Assembly: GCF_022427145.1 (NCBI RefSeq)
Contig: NZ_JAKSXN010000019.1
Coordinates: 1 to 64,000, forward strand
DNA: 64,000 bases
Direction: 5' to 3'
Source: Paenibacillus timonensis
GTDB lineage: Bacteria; Bacillota; Bacilli; Paenibacillales; Paenibacillaceae
Shown here: positions 17,287 to 28,982 of the stretch, piece after piece
Position numbering within the stretch: the stretch's first letter is position 1
How the letters are laid out: every line of letters begins with the position of its first letter
Notes under the pieces: model-generated
Database searches by the model: none
Told to the model about the DNA's origin: nothing
What the model saw: the letters and a program-made list of their open reading frames with translations, nothing else
Program-made: the position numbers and the translations under genes

Positions 17287-20187
17287 TTAGCGCTCCTCTC
17301 CCATTTTTACCGCCTGATGCACGCGCAGGCGCCGGATTTGCCAGAAGAGCAAGCCGGCTCCCATCAGAAGCATCACGAACACGACGACATAGAGCTGCAG
17401 CGTGTCCTGGTTATCGAACACGATCCGGAACGGCGGCACTTGCGTCGTTACGTTATCCGCCGTTTGCAGGAACGGCAAGTACAGCTTGCCGGCGATTTTC
17501 CCGATGACGATCCCCAGCACGATCGACAAGCCTGCCGTCAAAATTTGTTCGGCCAGCAGCATAAACGTCAATTGTTTGCGGGATAAGCCCATGGCCCGTA
17601 AAATCCCGAACTGGACGACCCGGCCGGACAAATTGAAAAACCAGTAAAGCACGTACCCGATCAGCGAGACGATCACCGAAACGAGGAATCCAAGACTTAG
17701 AATCCCAAATACCCCGCCCCGGGTCGGGTGCTTGCTCTGCGCCGCCAGTTCGCTGCGCACATCGTCGACCGAATAAAGCTCGATTCCTTCGTCGGCCAGT
17801 TTGGTGATCAGCGGCGCAACCTTGGCACCCGGCTTCATTTTCAGCCACACCTCATAAGGAATAAGCGGAACCTGGTCGTAGATATAATCCAAATTCGCGA
17901 TAATAAACGGCGTTTGATCCGGATATTGACTAGGCCAGTACGGCAAAATCCCGTAAACGGCAAATTCCACCGTTTGCTCGCCCAAGGCTACGGTAAACAC
18001 GTCGCCCGGCTTTAATTTGTACTTCTCCGCCAACGAGGACGGAACCAAAGCCGCGCTTTCGTTCATCCCCAGAAAGTTCAGGTAATTATACGGATGCGTC
18101 GGGAACAAATCGTTTCGGAACCAGGCGACTTTGGCAAAATCGACGTTGTCGATCCCCATCACGTTGCCTTGGCCCGCCGAGCGGCCGGAGACGATGATGT
18201 TGCCCTTCGTCTGCAGGACGCGCGCCGCATGTTCGACCCCATCCAGCTTCCGGAAGATTTCGAACGGAGGCTCGGAATAAATCACTTTGGACGGGGTAGG
18301 ATTTTGCCCTCCGCCGCCCGGCCCGCCTCCAGGACCTCCGCCCGGGTTCCCGCCGCCGCCCGGAGCTCCCGAACCGCCGCCTTGACCTTGGCCGGAGCCT
18401 CCTTGAGAAGGACGGGTAATCTCCGGCGTGCCTTCCCAAACCGTCCGCATAATGACGTCAGCCCCGTATTTGTACAGCGTCCGCTCCGTCGAGTTCAGGT
18501 CGATCGTCCGGGCCGCGGAAGCGTTATATACGCCAAGCCCCAACGTCAACACGAGCAGAATCATCAGCGGATAATAAGAGGAAGACGACCTGGATAGTTG
18601 CGTCAAGCTTAAATAGTAGGGAACCGGAAGCCATTTTTTGCCGATCCAGCCGATCAGCTTCAGCAGCCATGGGAACACCCGCAGGAAGAACAATCCGATC
18701 GAGAAGATCGCCAGCGCCGGAACGAAGAACAGGAAAGGCTGAACCTGCAGCTCATCCGTGGTCATTCCGGTCTGGAACGTCAGCATCTGCCGTTGATTAA
18801 ACAAGTAGTAACCGTAACCCGATACCCCCATCAAAACGATATCCAGAAACCAGCGTTGCCAGAACGGCGCCCGATCGGAGCGTGCTTGCTTCTGTTTGGT
18901 CTTGACGATCGAGGACCGGGCGAACGAGACGGCCGGCAGCAGCGTTGCCAAGATGGCGATGATCACCGCCGCCGCGCCTAATGCGAAGGCGTCGAAGTTA
19001 AATCCTACCGGTATGGATTTCCGGTTCACGAAAGTCAGGAAACCGTCCGCGGAGCCGATGCTCTTGGACATAAACCAACCGAGCAAAGGACCCGTGATCA
19101 ACGCAATCACGCCAAGAATCAAGCTCTCAAATAAATAGATCAAAATGATCTGCTTCGTGGAAGCCCCGCGGCTGCGAAGCACGGCAATGTCGCTCTGCTG
19201 CTTGTCAAGCGCTTGGCGGGCGTTCATGACGATATAATAGAACACCATGGCAATCATCGGTGCCGCCAGAGTAAACAGCAGCGTCTGCATTTGCAGGCTT
19301 TGCTTGCGGAAATCATTCAACAGACTGCCGAAGGATACGTCCACCTTCGTGTCTTTCAGCTTCTGGTACAACTCCACGTTCAGCCGCTCCAGCGTATCCG
19401 ACAGCGGCGACAGCTGACTCGTTTTGATCTCGCCGAGATTAAAGGCGTAATACCAGCTGGAATTATGCAGCGGAATCGACAAACGATTCAGCAGGTCTTC
19501 ATTAAATACTTGATCCGGGACGTAGAAGTTGTTCATCATTCCTTCAAAGCCTTGGTACCAATACGGATCATTTTCGTTAGCCGGCTGGAAGGTGCCGACG
19601 ATCTTGACTTTCAGCGTTACGTCGACGCCGCTGTACACCGGATACTCCATGACGTCCCCAACGTGCAGATCCTGGCGGTACATCGCCTCCTCCAGCATCA
19701 GAGCCTCAAGCGTATCTCCGCCGGCCTGATCCGAATACAGCTGGCCGCCGGAGATGGAGACATGATCCTGTAAACCGCTCATGGACACGATCGACATCGT
19801 CCGAGTCCGACTCGCATCGACTTTGGTCGGATCCTCCGGGAACACCTCTGTGCTGCGGATCGCCCGTGTATTGACATAGGCGTCGTAGGGGAAGCCGATC
19901 TTTGCCGGCACTTCGTCCACGATATATTGATTGACCGCCGCAAGCGCGCCGGAATCCGTCTTCGTACCGCCCGGCGCCTGGTAGCTCATGATCAACGAAC
20001 CTGCGGGAAGCCCTTCGCTTTCGGCTTTCAGCGTGGTCGCGACGACCCGTTTCAACGACCCGTCGGAATACATCGGGATGCTGACCGTAAACGAGACGGC
20101 GACGATCAGACCTAATAAAGTACTCAACGTCAGCCATTTCGTGTTCCACATTTTGCGGAACAGCAAGCGTAATAAAGGAACTCCCAT
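17287..20187 (-). CDS. Large FtsX/MacB-type ABC permease
   Basis: 966 aa. It has an N-terminal TM segment (17-37) with a large extracytoplasmic domain, a first FtsX block (about 310-430, including DIAVLRSRGASTKQIILIYLFE), then further TM segments, a second extracytoplasmic domain, and a C-terminal FtsX block (FGILRAMGLSRKQLTFMLLAEQ). Two FtsX blocks make it a full-length LolC-plus-LolE-like exporter or surface-remodelling permease. Residues about 593-630 are an almost pure Gly/Pro/Gln linker just before the second extracytoplasmic domain. Its ATG overlaps the adaptor's stop (TAATG). Confidence 0.88.
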   Translation of the reverse strand: MGVPLLRLLFRKMWNTKWLTLSTLLGLIVAVSFTVSIPMYSDGSLKRVVATTLKAESEGLPAGSLIMSYQAPGGTKTDSGALAAVNQYIVDEVPAKIGFPYDAYVNTRAIRSTEVFPEDPTKVDASRTRTMSIVSMSGLQDHVSISGGQLYSDQAGGDTLEALMLEEAMYRQDLHVGDVMEYPVYSGVDVTLKVKIVGTFQPANENDPYWYQGFEGMMNNFYVPDQVFNEDLLNRLSIPLHNSSWYYAFNLGEIKTSQLSPLSDTLERLNVELYQKLKDTKVDVSFGSLLNDFRKQSLQMQTLLFTLAAPMIAMVFYYIVMNARQALDKQQSDIAVLRSRGASTKQIILIYLFESLILGVIALITGPLLGWFMSKSIGSADGFLTFVNRKSIPVGFNFDAFALGAAAVIIAILATLLPAVSFARSSIVKTKQKQARSDRAPFWQRWFLDIVLMGVSGYGYYLFNQRQMLTFQTGMTTDELQVQPFLFFVPALAIFSIGLFFLRVFPWLLKLIGWIGKKWLPVPYYLSLTQLSRSSSSYYPLMILLVLTLGLGVYNASAARTIDLNSTERTLYKYGADVIMRTVWEGTPEITRPSQGGSGQGQGGGSGAPGGGGNPGGGPGGGPGGGGQNPTPSKVIYSEPPFEIFRKLDGVEHAARVLQTKGNIIVSGRSAGQGNVMGIDNVDFAKVAWFRNDLFPTHPYNYLNFLGMNESAALVPSSLAEKYKLKPGDVFTVALGEQTVEFAVYGILPYWPSQYPDQTPFIIANLDYIYDQVPLIPYEVWLKMKPGAKVAPLITKLADEGIELYSVDDVRSELAAQSKHPTRGGVFGILSLGFLVSVIVSLIGYVLYWFFNLSGRVVQFGILRAMGLSRKQLTFMLLAEQILTAGLSIVLGIVIGKIAGKLYLPFLQTADNVTTQVPPFRIVFDNQDTLQLYVVVFVMLLMGAGLLFWQIRRLRVHQAVKMGEER

Positions 20188-21293
20188 TAACGACCCACTA
20201 CTTTCTGTCCCGGCGTGAGTCCTTTAACGATTTCCACGTCGGTCGAGGTTTGCATGCCCACCTCAACATCAGCTTCGCGTTTCGTGCCGTCCTCCTCCAC
20301 GACCTGGACGTAAGTACGCGAACCGATGGTCCGCAGGGCGGATATCGGAATCAATACGGCATTTTCCTTACGTTGGGTCACGATCGAAACGCTAAGCGGC
20401 CGGCCGCGTTCGATTCCCTCGGGCCATTTGTCCAGTTGGACGATCAGGTACTTATCGATCGTATCTTTCTCCGGAGGAGTACCTCCGCCGCCGCCGTTCC
20501 CGTTTCCGTTATCGGAACTTCCGGTATCGACCGGCATCACTTTCACTTTACCGTCGAATACGCCAGCCGCGTTGATGTCGACCTTCGCTTTCATGCCGAC
20601 CGCTACCTTCGCCAAATCCTCCTTGGCAAACTGGGCCGCCACCACCAGCGAAGACGTATCGGACAGCACCGCTACCGTATCATAGGCTTTGATTGCGGCG
20701 CCTTTCTGGGCGGAGACCGATACCACCGTGCCGGAGAACGGCGCTCGCAAAGTTCCGTCCGCAATCGTTTTCTCCAAATCTTCCAGCGCTTGGCGTTGTT
20801 CCTCGAAGACGATGGAGGCTTCCTCGAACTCGATCGGGTCCTTCTCGTCCTTCGTACGAAGCAGCTCTTTCATGGAGATTTCCTGTTTGCGGAACTCCAG
20901 CTTCTTCTTGCGCAAGTCCTTCTGCAGGTCCTCAACGTCCAGTTGAATCAGGGCGTCGCCCTGCTTAACCTTGTCTCCCGCCTTGACCATTACTTCTTTG
21001 ACGTGGAGATTATCTTCCGTGAAAAATAACGGTTCCTCCCGCTGGCTCATGATCTTGCCGACCGCGCTGACGCTGATCTCGATCGTCTCCGTGCGCACTT
21101 CGTACTCCGGCTTCTTCGAAATCGTCGGCGGCGTGATCACGGGCAGGTCCTCCTCCGCCTCTTCGTTCGGCAGCAAGGCGCAGCCCGTGGATGCCGCCAA
21201 AGCCAGGCATACGGACAAGATGCCCAGCGTTCGAATCAGCCTAACTTTCCCCCTTTTACCCGATAAATTTGCCATCCACCATTTCGTAAACAT
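20187..21293 (-). CDS. MacA/HlyD-type efflux adaptor lipoprotein
   Basis: 368 aa. The lipobox is ASTGC (Cys38). The biotinyl-lipoyl-like halves (VKEVMVKAGDKVKQGDALIQL and LRAPFSGTVVSVSAQKGAAI) flank a roughly 50-residue coiled coil, followed by a beta-barrel and a terminal domain. A Gly/Asn-rich loop (NGNGGGGGTPPE) interrupts the barrel. It starts inside the upstream ATPase gene (38-bp overlap) with GGAGG 9 bases before the ATG. It would link the permease to the wall side, as in Gram-positive MacAB-like systems. Confidence 0.88.
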   Translation of the reverse strand: MFTKWWMANLSGKRGKVRLIRTLGILSVCLALAASTGCALLPNEEAEEDLPVITPPTISKKPEYEVRTETIEISVSAVGKIMSQREEPLFFTEDNLHVKEVMVKAGDKVKQGDALIQLDVEDLQKDLRKKKLEFRKQEISMKELLRTKDEKDPIEFEEASIVFEEQRQALEDLEKTIADGTLRAPFSGTVVSVSAQKGAAIKAYDTVAVLSDTSSLVVAAQFAKEDLAKVAVGMKAKVDINAAGVFDGKVKVMPVDTGSSDNGNGNGGGGGTPPEKDTIDKYLIVQLDKWPEGIERGRPLSVSIVTQRKENAVLIPISALRTIGSRTYVQVVEEDGTKREADVEVGMQTSTDVEIVKGLTPGQKVVGR

Positions 21294-22107
21294 GGTCCGC
21301 TACCTCCAGGATTGTAGGATCGTGTGTAGTCATACAGATCGTCACGCGTTCGGTCTGTATGATGTTCTTGAATACTGCCATGACTTGTGCTCCCATTTGC
21401 GAATCGAGATTGGCCGTCGGCTCATCCGCCAGCAGCAGCTTGGGCCGGTGAGCGATCGCTTTGGCGATCGCCACCCGCTGCTGTTCCCCGCCGGACAGCT
21501 CGAACGGGCGGTGGAACATTCGTTTCCCCAGCCCGACGAGCTCCAGGCAGTGCGTAACGCGCCGTTTCCACTCCTGGGGCGGAACGCCCGCCATTCGCAG
21601 CGACAGCTCGACGTTCTCCCAGGCAGATAGCAGCGGAAGCAAGGCGTACGCTTGGAAAATAAAGCCGATCTGATCCCGGCGCAGCAGCGTCCGATTGTCG
21701 TCGTTCAGCTCATGCAGCGGCTGGCCGCGGAACCATATTTCGCCCGACGTCGGCTGGTCCAATCCGCCGAGCATATTGAGCAGCGTCGTTTTACCCGAGC
21801 CGGAGCGCCCCTTGAGCATCACCAGCTGGCCGGAAAGCACTTCCATGTCGATCCCTTTCAAAACCTGGATCTCTCCTCCGCCGACTGGAAAAGAACGGCG
21901 AACGTCTTTGACCGACAAGATCGGTCCGGTCTCCTTCTCCGGTTCCTCCTCTTGCGCACGGACTGCAATGGCCTCGACGGCTGCATCTTCTGAGACCGTC
22001 TTCTCTGCAGCGGCAGCGGCTTCCGCTTCCGCTTCCGCCTCCGGGACCGGAGCGTCCGTTCCGGACGGAACTTCGACTTTTTCTGTTTTGCGAAGCCATC
22101 GCATCAT
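21256..22107 (-). CDS. MacB/LolD-type ABC ATPase with Ala/Glu-rich N-terminal extension
   Basis: 283 aa. Canonical ATPase features from about residue 62 on: Walker A GRSGSGKTT (100-108), [20 protein letters not shown], and His in CMTTHDPT. Residues about 11-60 form an acidic, Ala/Glu-rich, probably disordered extension absent from ordinary LolD/MacB ATPases. Start ATG 22107 is preferred: GGGAGAA lies 9 bases upstream, whereas the ATG at 22125 overlaps the ribosome binding site. First gene of the five-gene operon. Confidence 0.88.
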   Translation of the reverse strand: MMRWLRKTEKVEVPSGTDAPVPEAEAEAEAAAAAEKTVSEDAAVEAIAVRAQEEEPEKETGPILSVKDVRRSFPVGGGEIQVLKGIDMEVLSGQLVMLKGRSGSGKTTLLNMLGGLDQPTSGEIWFRGQPLHELNDDNRTLLRRDQIGFIFQAYALLPLLSAWENVELSLRMAGVPPQEWKRRVTHCLELVGLGKRMFHRPFELSGGEQQRVAIAKAIAHRPKLLLADEPTANLDSQMGAQVMAVFKNIIQTERVTICMTTHDPTILEVADHVYEMVDGKFIG

Positions 22108-22340
22108 CGTGTATCGTTCTCCCATTTCCCTAATTTGTGATTCTGCCTCTTCTTGGTCTTCTTGGCCTTGTCTAGCAATTCATTTACGTCTTGCATTATA
22201 AACGAAATACTATGGCAAAAAGTTACAACGGAATTAACGAATTCGTTCTTTTTCTTTCCAGATTTTATGCGCTGATGCTAGGTTACAATTCTGTTAGAAT
22301 AAAGGAGAATTCTACTAGAATCGGCAAGGAGAACTACTTC

Positions 22341-23945
22341 ATGAAAAAAATGATACCCACTCTACTGGCGGCATCGCTGCTGCTTGCTGCGGCCGTTTTC
22401 CGGCTAGAGCCGGCCGCCGCCGACAAACTGCCGTATACCGACATCTCGGCCAGCTATGCCCAAGACGCAATTATTCGCTTACATGCCGATAATGTGATGA
22501 AAGGAACGTCCGAGTCTTTGTTTTCCCCCACCCGCTCGATTACGAGGGCGGAATTTATGACCACACTGACGCGGATCTTTCGGGTGGAACCGGCGGCATC
22601 CGCCGTTCCGGCTTATCGCGACGTGCCGAAGACCTCCTGGTATTACGGCACGATCCAGGCGGCTACCGAGCTGGGCCTAACCGAAGGAATGGGCGACGGC
22701 CTTTTCAAGCCCGATCAACCGCTAACCCGCCAGGAGGCCGCCGCTTGGCTGGTCCGGGCGCTGAAGCAAACGCCGGCAGCCGCTAGCGTACAGACCGGCT
22801 ACAAGGACGAGGCGGCGATCGCGGTTTGGGCCAAGCCGTACATCGGCTCCATATCGCAGCTGGGACTGATGCAAGGAAGCAGCGGAATGTTCTATCCGGC
22901 GCAGGCGATCACGCGCCAGGAGACGGCCGTCATCTTGGATCGCCTGCTGCAGGACTACCGCTGGACCGAGGCAATCGCGGCTACCGCCCATCCGGCTCCG
23001 GTCCAAATCGGCTGGCAATACGGCCAATCGAACGAAGCTTATCAGAAGTCGATACTGCAATCGAGCGTGAACGTGCTGGCGCCGAGGTGGTATTTTCTCG
23101 AAAAAACCGGCAAGATCTCCGACTCCAGCGTTCCTTCTCTAGCAACCTGGGCCAAAAATAACGGCAAACAGGTATGGGCCATGGTAGGCAACCGTTTTGA
23201 TCAGGAAACGACGCACAAGTTGCTTGCTTCCGGCTCCCTTTCCGCGGACGCGATTCAAAGCTTGAAGTCTTATGTTCAAAAATATGGGCTGAACGGCATC
23301 AACGTGGATTTCGAGAACGTCGCGGCTGCCGATCGGGACCTGTTTACCGCCTTCATCGCCAACCTGGCTAAGGAACTGCATTCGGTCTCGGCCGTGCTGT
23401 CCGTCGATCTGCCGCCGGATCTCGGCAGCGACTGGTCGGATGCGTACGACTACGCCGAATTGGCCAAGAGCGCCGATTACTCGGTGATTATGGCCTACGA
23501 CGAGCACTGGAGCGGATATACCGCCGGTTCGGTCGCATCGCTCGGCTGGGTGCAGAAACACCTTGATAAGCTGCTCGCAAAAATTCCAGCGGATAAGCTC
23601 ATTCTCGGGATGCCGCTGTACACGCGGGATTGGAGCCTCAGCGGCAGCGGGACCACGCTATCGTCGGAGGACGTCTCTCTCCCCGAGCAAAATAATCGGA
23701 TCACCCAATACGGCGGTACGCCCAAATGGAACGATGCGGCTGGCCAATACACCATGGAATACCGTAAGAACGGCACGTTGCACAAGATTTGGCTGGAAGA
23801 TGCCCGTTCCCTATCCGAGAAATACCAGCTGGGGGCCAAATACGGCGTTGCCGGGTATGCCTACTGGCATATCGGCGGGGATTCGCCGGACGTATGGACT
23901 AGCTTGAAGAATGCGGAGAAATACGAGGGATTTTCGTTTAAGTAG
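22341..23945 (+). CDS. SLH-domain glycoside hydrolase family 18 protein
   Basis: 534 aa. A signal peptide (MKKMIPTLLAASLLLAAAVF) is followed by three SLH repeats (about 30-200; ITRAEF, LTRQEA and ITRQET motifs), then a GH18 domain of the YaaH/YdhD spore-lytic type. The catalytic segment GINVDFENV gives the glutamate of the DxxDxDxE pattern. Likely a wall-bound glucosaminidase acting on peptidoglycan or cortex. ATG 22341 has AAGGAGA 8-10 bases upstream; the longer frame lacks a signal. Divergent from the exporter operon. Confidence 0.9.
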   Translation: MKKMIPTLLAASLLLAAAVFRLEPAAADKLPYTDISASYAQDAIIRLHADNVMKGTSESLFSPTRSITRAEFMTTLTRIFRVEPAASAVPAYRDVPKTSWYYGTIQAATELGLTEGMGDGLFKPDQPLTRQEAAAWLVRALKQTPAAASVQTGYKDEAAIAVWAKPYIGSISQLGLMQGSSGMFYPAQAITRQETAVILDRLLQDYRWTEAIAATAHPAPVQIGWQYGQSNEAYQKSILQSSVNVLAPRWYFLEKTGKISDSSVPSLATWAKNNGKQVWAMVGNRFDQETTHKLLASGSLSADAIQSLKSYVQKYGLNGINVDFENVAAADRDLFTAFIANLAKELHSVSAVLSVDLPPDLGSDWSDAYDYAELAKSADYSVIMAYDEHWSGYTAGSVASLGWVQKHLDKLLAKIPADKLILGMPLYTRDWSLSGSGTTLSSEDVSLPEQNNRITQYGGTPKWNDAAGQYTMEYRKNGTLHKIWLEDARSLSEKYQLGAKYGVAGYAYWHIGGDSPDVWTSLKNAEKYEGFSFK

Positions 23946-23948
23946 AAA

Positions 23949-24002
23949 AAGAGACCCCCGATGACAAAAGGCGAACTCGCTTCTCATCGGTGGTCTTATT
24001 TT
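23949..24002 (+). terminator. Terminator of the SLH-GH18 gene
   Basis: GACC-CCCGATGA pairs with TCATCGG-GGTC across a 20-base loop, then ATTTT. Confidence 0.7.
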
Positions 24003-24012
24003 GTGCGCAATT

Positions 24013-24046
24013 AAAAAAGCAGCCCAAATCCTAAGATCGGGCTGCT
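24013..24046 (-). terminator. Terminator of the pyrimidine operon
   Basis: On the minus strand AGCAGCCC pairs with GGGCTGCT, followed by T6, 19 bases past pyrE. Confidence 0.9.
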
Positions 24047-24064
24047 CCTTGTTTAATGAATCGC

Positions 24065-24709
24065 TTACGCGTTGCCGAACGACGCCGGGTCCTGCCGCCA
24101 AGACCGCAGAAGCTCGAGGTCTTCCGCTTGAATATCGCCGCGCTTCACGGCGACGTCGATCAGCGCCGTATAGTTGGACAGGGTTTGCAGCGTGATACCC
24201 GCATCGGCAAATGCCTGCACGGCTTTGTCCAGCTGGTAGCTGAAAATCGCCAGTACAGCCAAAGGCTCCGCTCCGGCTTCGCGCACGGCTTGCGCCGCCT
24301 TGATCGAGCTGCCGCCGGTGGAGATCAAATCCTCGATGACGACGACTTTCTGCCCCGGCTTAATCAAACCTTCGATTTGATTCTCTTTGCCATGCCCTTT
24401 GGCCTTGTCGCGAATGTAGGCCATCGGCAGACCCAGCTTCTGCGAAGTGAACGCCGCGTGCGGGATGCCTGCCGTCGCCGTTCCGGCAATCACTTCGGCT
24501 TCGGGGTAGGTCTTGCGGATCATGGCCGCGAACGATTCGGCGATCAAATCACGGATCTCCGGGTACGACATCGTGAGCCGGTTGTCACAGTATATCGGCG
24601 ATTTGATGCCCGAGGTCCAGGTGAACGGCTGATGCGGACGGAGCGCCACCGCTCCGATGTCCAGCAGACTCCCGGCAATTTGCGCTTCTACCGATTGGGT
24701 ATTCGTCAT
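24065..24709 (-). CDS. pyrE: Orotate phosphoribosyltransferase
   Basis: 214 aa. It transfers the phosphoribosyl group of PRPP to orotate, making OMP. The PRPP-binding motif VVVIEDLISTGGSS and the catalytic-loop basic residues in RDKAKGHGKEN are present, and the length is normal. Last gene of the pyr operon, 3 bp after pyrF. Confidence 0.96.
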   Translation of the reverse strand: MTNTQSVEAQIAGSLLDIGAVALRPHQPFTWTSGIKSPIYCDNRLTMSYPEIRDLIAESFAAMIRKTYPEAEVIAGTATAGIPHAAFTSQKLGLPMAYIRDKAKGHGKENQIEGLIKPGQKVVVIEDLISTGGSSIKAAQAVREAGAEPLAVLAIFSYQLDKAVQAFADAGITLQTLSNYTALIDVAVKRGDIQAEDLELLRSWRQDPASFGNA

Positions 24710-24712
24710 GTC

Positions 24713-25441
24713 TTACATCATCTCCTTAATGATCGATTCCGCCGCTTCTCGCGGATTGGGGGCAGCGATGATCGGCCGGCCAACGACGATATAATCCGTC
24801 CCTTGCGCCATCGCCTCACCTGGAGTTAACGTGCGCGATTGATCGCCTTGCGGGCTGTTCGCCGGGCGAATGCCCGGCGTCACCGTCAAGAAAGCTTGTC
24901 CGCATTGCGCTTTAATCGCCGTCACCTCAAGAGGCGAAGCGACAACGCCGTCCAGCCCGGCTTGACGAGCCACCTCCGCATAATGCACGACAGCTCCCTC
25001 CACTTCGCCCGGGATGCCGATTTCCTCGTTCATCACTCGGCGGCTCGTGCTGGTCAACTGCGTCACCGCGATGATCTTCGGCATCGTCAGCGAGCTGTCG
25101 CTCTCGAGGGCTGCCAGCGCACCCTCTCGGGCTGCCTTCATCATGTCCAGCCCGCCTCCCGCATGCACGTTAAACAGATCCACGCCCAGTTTCGTGACGC
25201 TGTTCGCTCCGCCTTTGACCGTGTTCGGGATGTCATGCATCTTCACGTCTAGAAAAACGGAGTAGCCCCGCTGCTTCAACTCGCGGATCAAATCCGGACC
25301 GGCCGCATAAAACAGCTGCAGCCCCACCTTCATGTAGCAGGGAATCCCCTCCAGCTCCTTCAGCAGTTTCCGCGCCTGGTCCGCATCGGGAAAGTCCAGG
25401 CCGACGATCAGTTTCCCGGCCGCTTCTTCAAACGAACGCAA
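24713..25441 (-). CDS. pyrF: Orotidine-5'-phosphate decarboxylase
   Basis: 242 aa. It converts OMP to UMP. The N-terminal KLIVGLDFPD, the DxKxxDI catalytic site (FLDVKMHDIPNT) and the phosphate-binding VVGRPI are all present. The TTG at 25441, with GGAGG nine bases upstream, is preferred over the ATG at 25480 because it gives the usual length and the longer version starts inside a strong palindrome. It is separated from carB by a 325-bp repeat-bearing gap, unlike the tightly packed genes upstream. Confidence 0.94.
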   Translation of the reverse strand: MRSFEEAAGKLIVGLDFPDADQARKLLKELEGIPCYMKVGLQLFYAAGPDLIRELKQRGYSVFLDVKMHDIPNTVKGGANSVTKLGVDLFNVHAGGGLDMMKAAREGALAALESDSSLTMPKIIAVTQLTSTSRRVMNEEIGIPGEVEGAVVHYAEVARQAGLDGVVASPLEVTAIKAQCGQAFLTVTPGIRPANSPQGDQSRTLTPGEAMAQGTDYIVVGRPIIAAPNPREAAESIIKEMM

Positions 25442-25464
25442 ATCCGCTCTCCTCCATTCATACT

Positions 25465-25500
25465 GGCGGCTCCGAAGCATGATGCTTCCGAGCCGCCGCT
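25465..25500. repeat. Near-perfect palindrome before pyrF
   Basis: Arms GGCGGCTC...GAAGCAT and ATGCTTC...GAGCCGCC pair with one C-C mismatch around a single central base. On the plus strand it is followed by GCTTTATTTTT and so resembles a terminator; on the minus strand it is a stable hairpin just before the pyrF ribosome binding site and could mark RNA processing. Confidence 0.7.
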
Positions 25501-25522
25501 TTATTTTTCAATTAACCCAAAC

Positions 25523-25705
25523 TAACAGACCGTATGGACCTTATTTGCTCATTTCCCCGTTTTTTCCCGTTGTAACGGACTCCAGAGACCTTATTATACC
25601 TCAAGGGGTTAATCTTGTTGGTTTTGCCCGAAATAAGGGCTCCTCGGTCCGTTAGAATCGAAAGCTCCCCAACACCGGAACAATATCGTTCCTGGTGTCC
25701 GTTAG
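25523..25705. repeat. Four-unit dyad repeat element, copy 1
   Basis: Four diverged units of about 27 bases share TAACGGAC...(C)CTTATTT. Two are on the plus strand (from 25523 and 25573) and two on the minus strand (25631-25656 and 25679-25705). TAAC starts are 50 bp apart in the left pair and 49 bp in the right pair. The stretch 25442-25765 between pyrF and carB contains no gene. Confidence 0.75.
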
Positions 25706-25730
25706 CTTTCCGTTGGGTTTCAAAACACCT

Positions 25731-25760
25731 CTTCGCGATCAAAAAGCCGACTTTTTGAAC
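25731..25760 (-). repeat. MITE-like family, terminal arm only
   Basis: Minus strand reads GTTCAAAAAGTCGGCTTTTT followed by GATCGCGAAG, matching one end of the element at 46894-46977. It sits six bases past the carB stop and can itself form a small AAAAAG/CTTTTT hairpin. Confidence 0.55.
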
Positions 25761-25765
25761 TTCCT

Positions 25766-28978
<3,213 letters not shown>

Positions 28979-28982
28979 AGGT

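Noticed and set aside
25523..25705. Regularly spaced repeats suggestive of a CRISPR array
   Set aside because: Units are diverged, inverted halfway, only four in number, and there are no cas genes in the window.
25512..25742. 76-codon frame in the carB-pyrF gap
   Set aside because: It lies wholly within repeat sequence and resembles no protein family.
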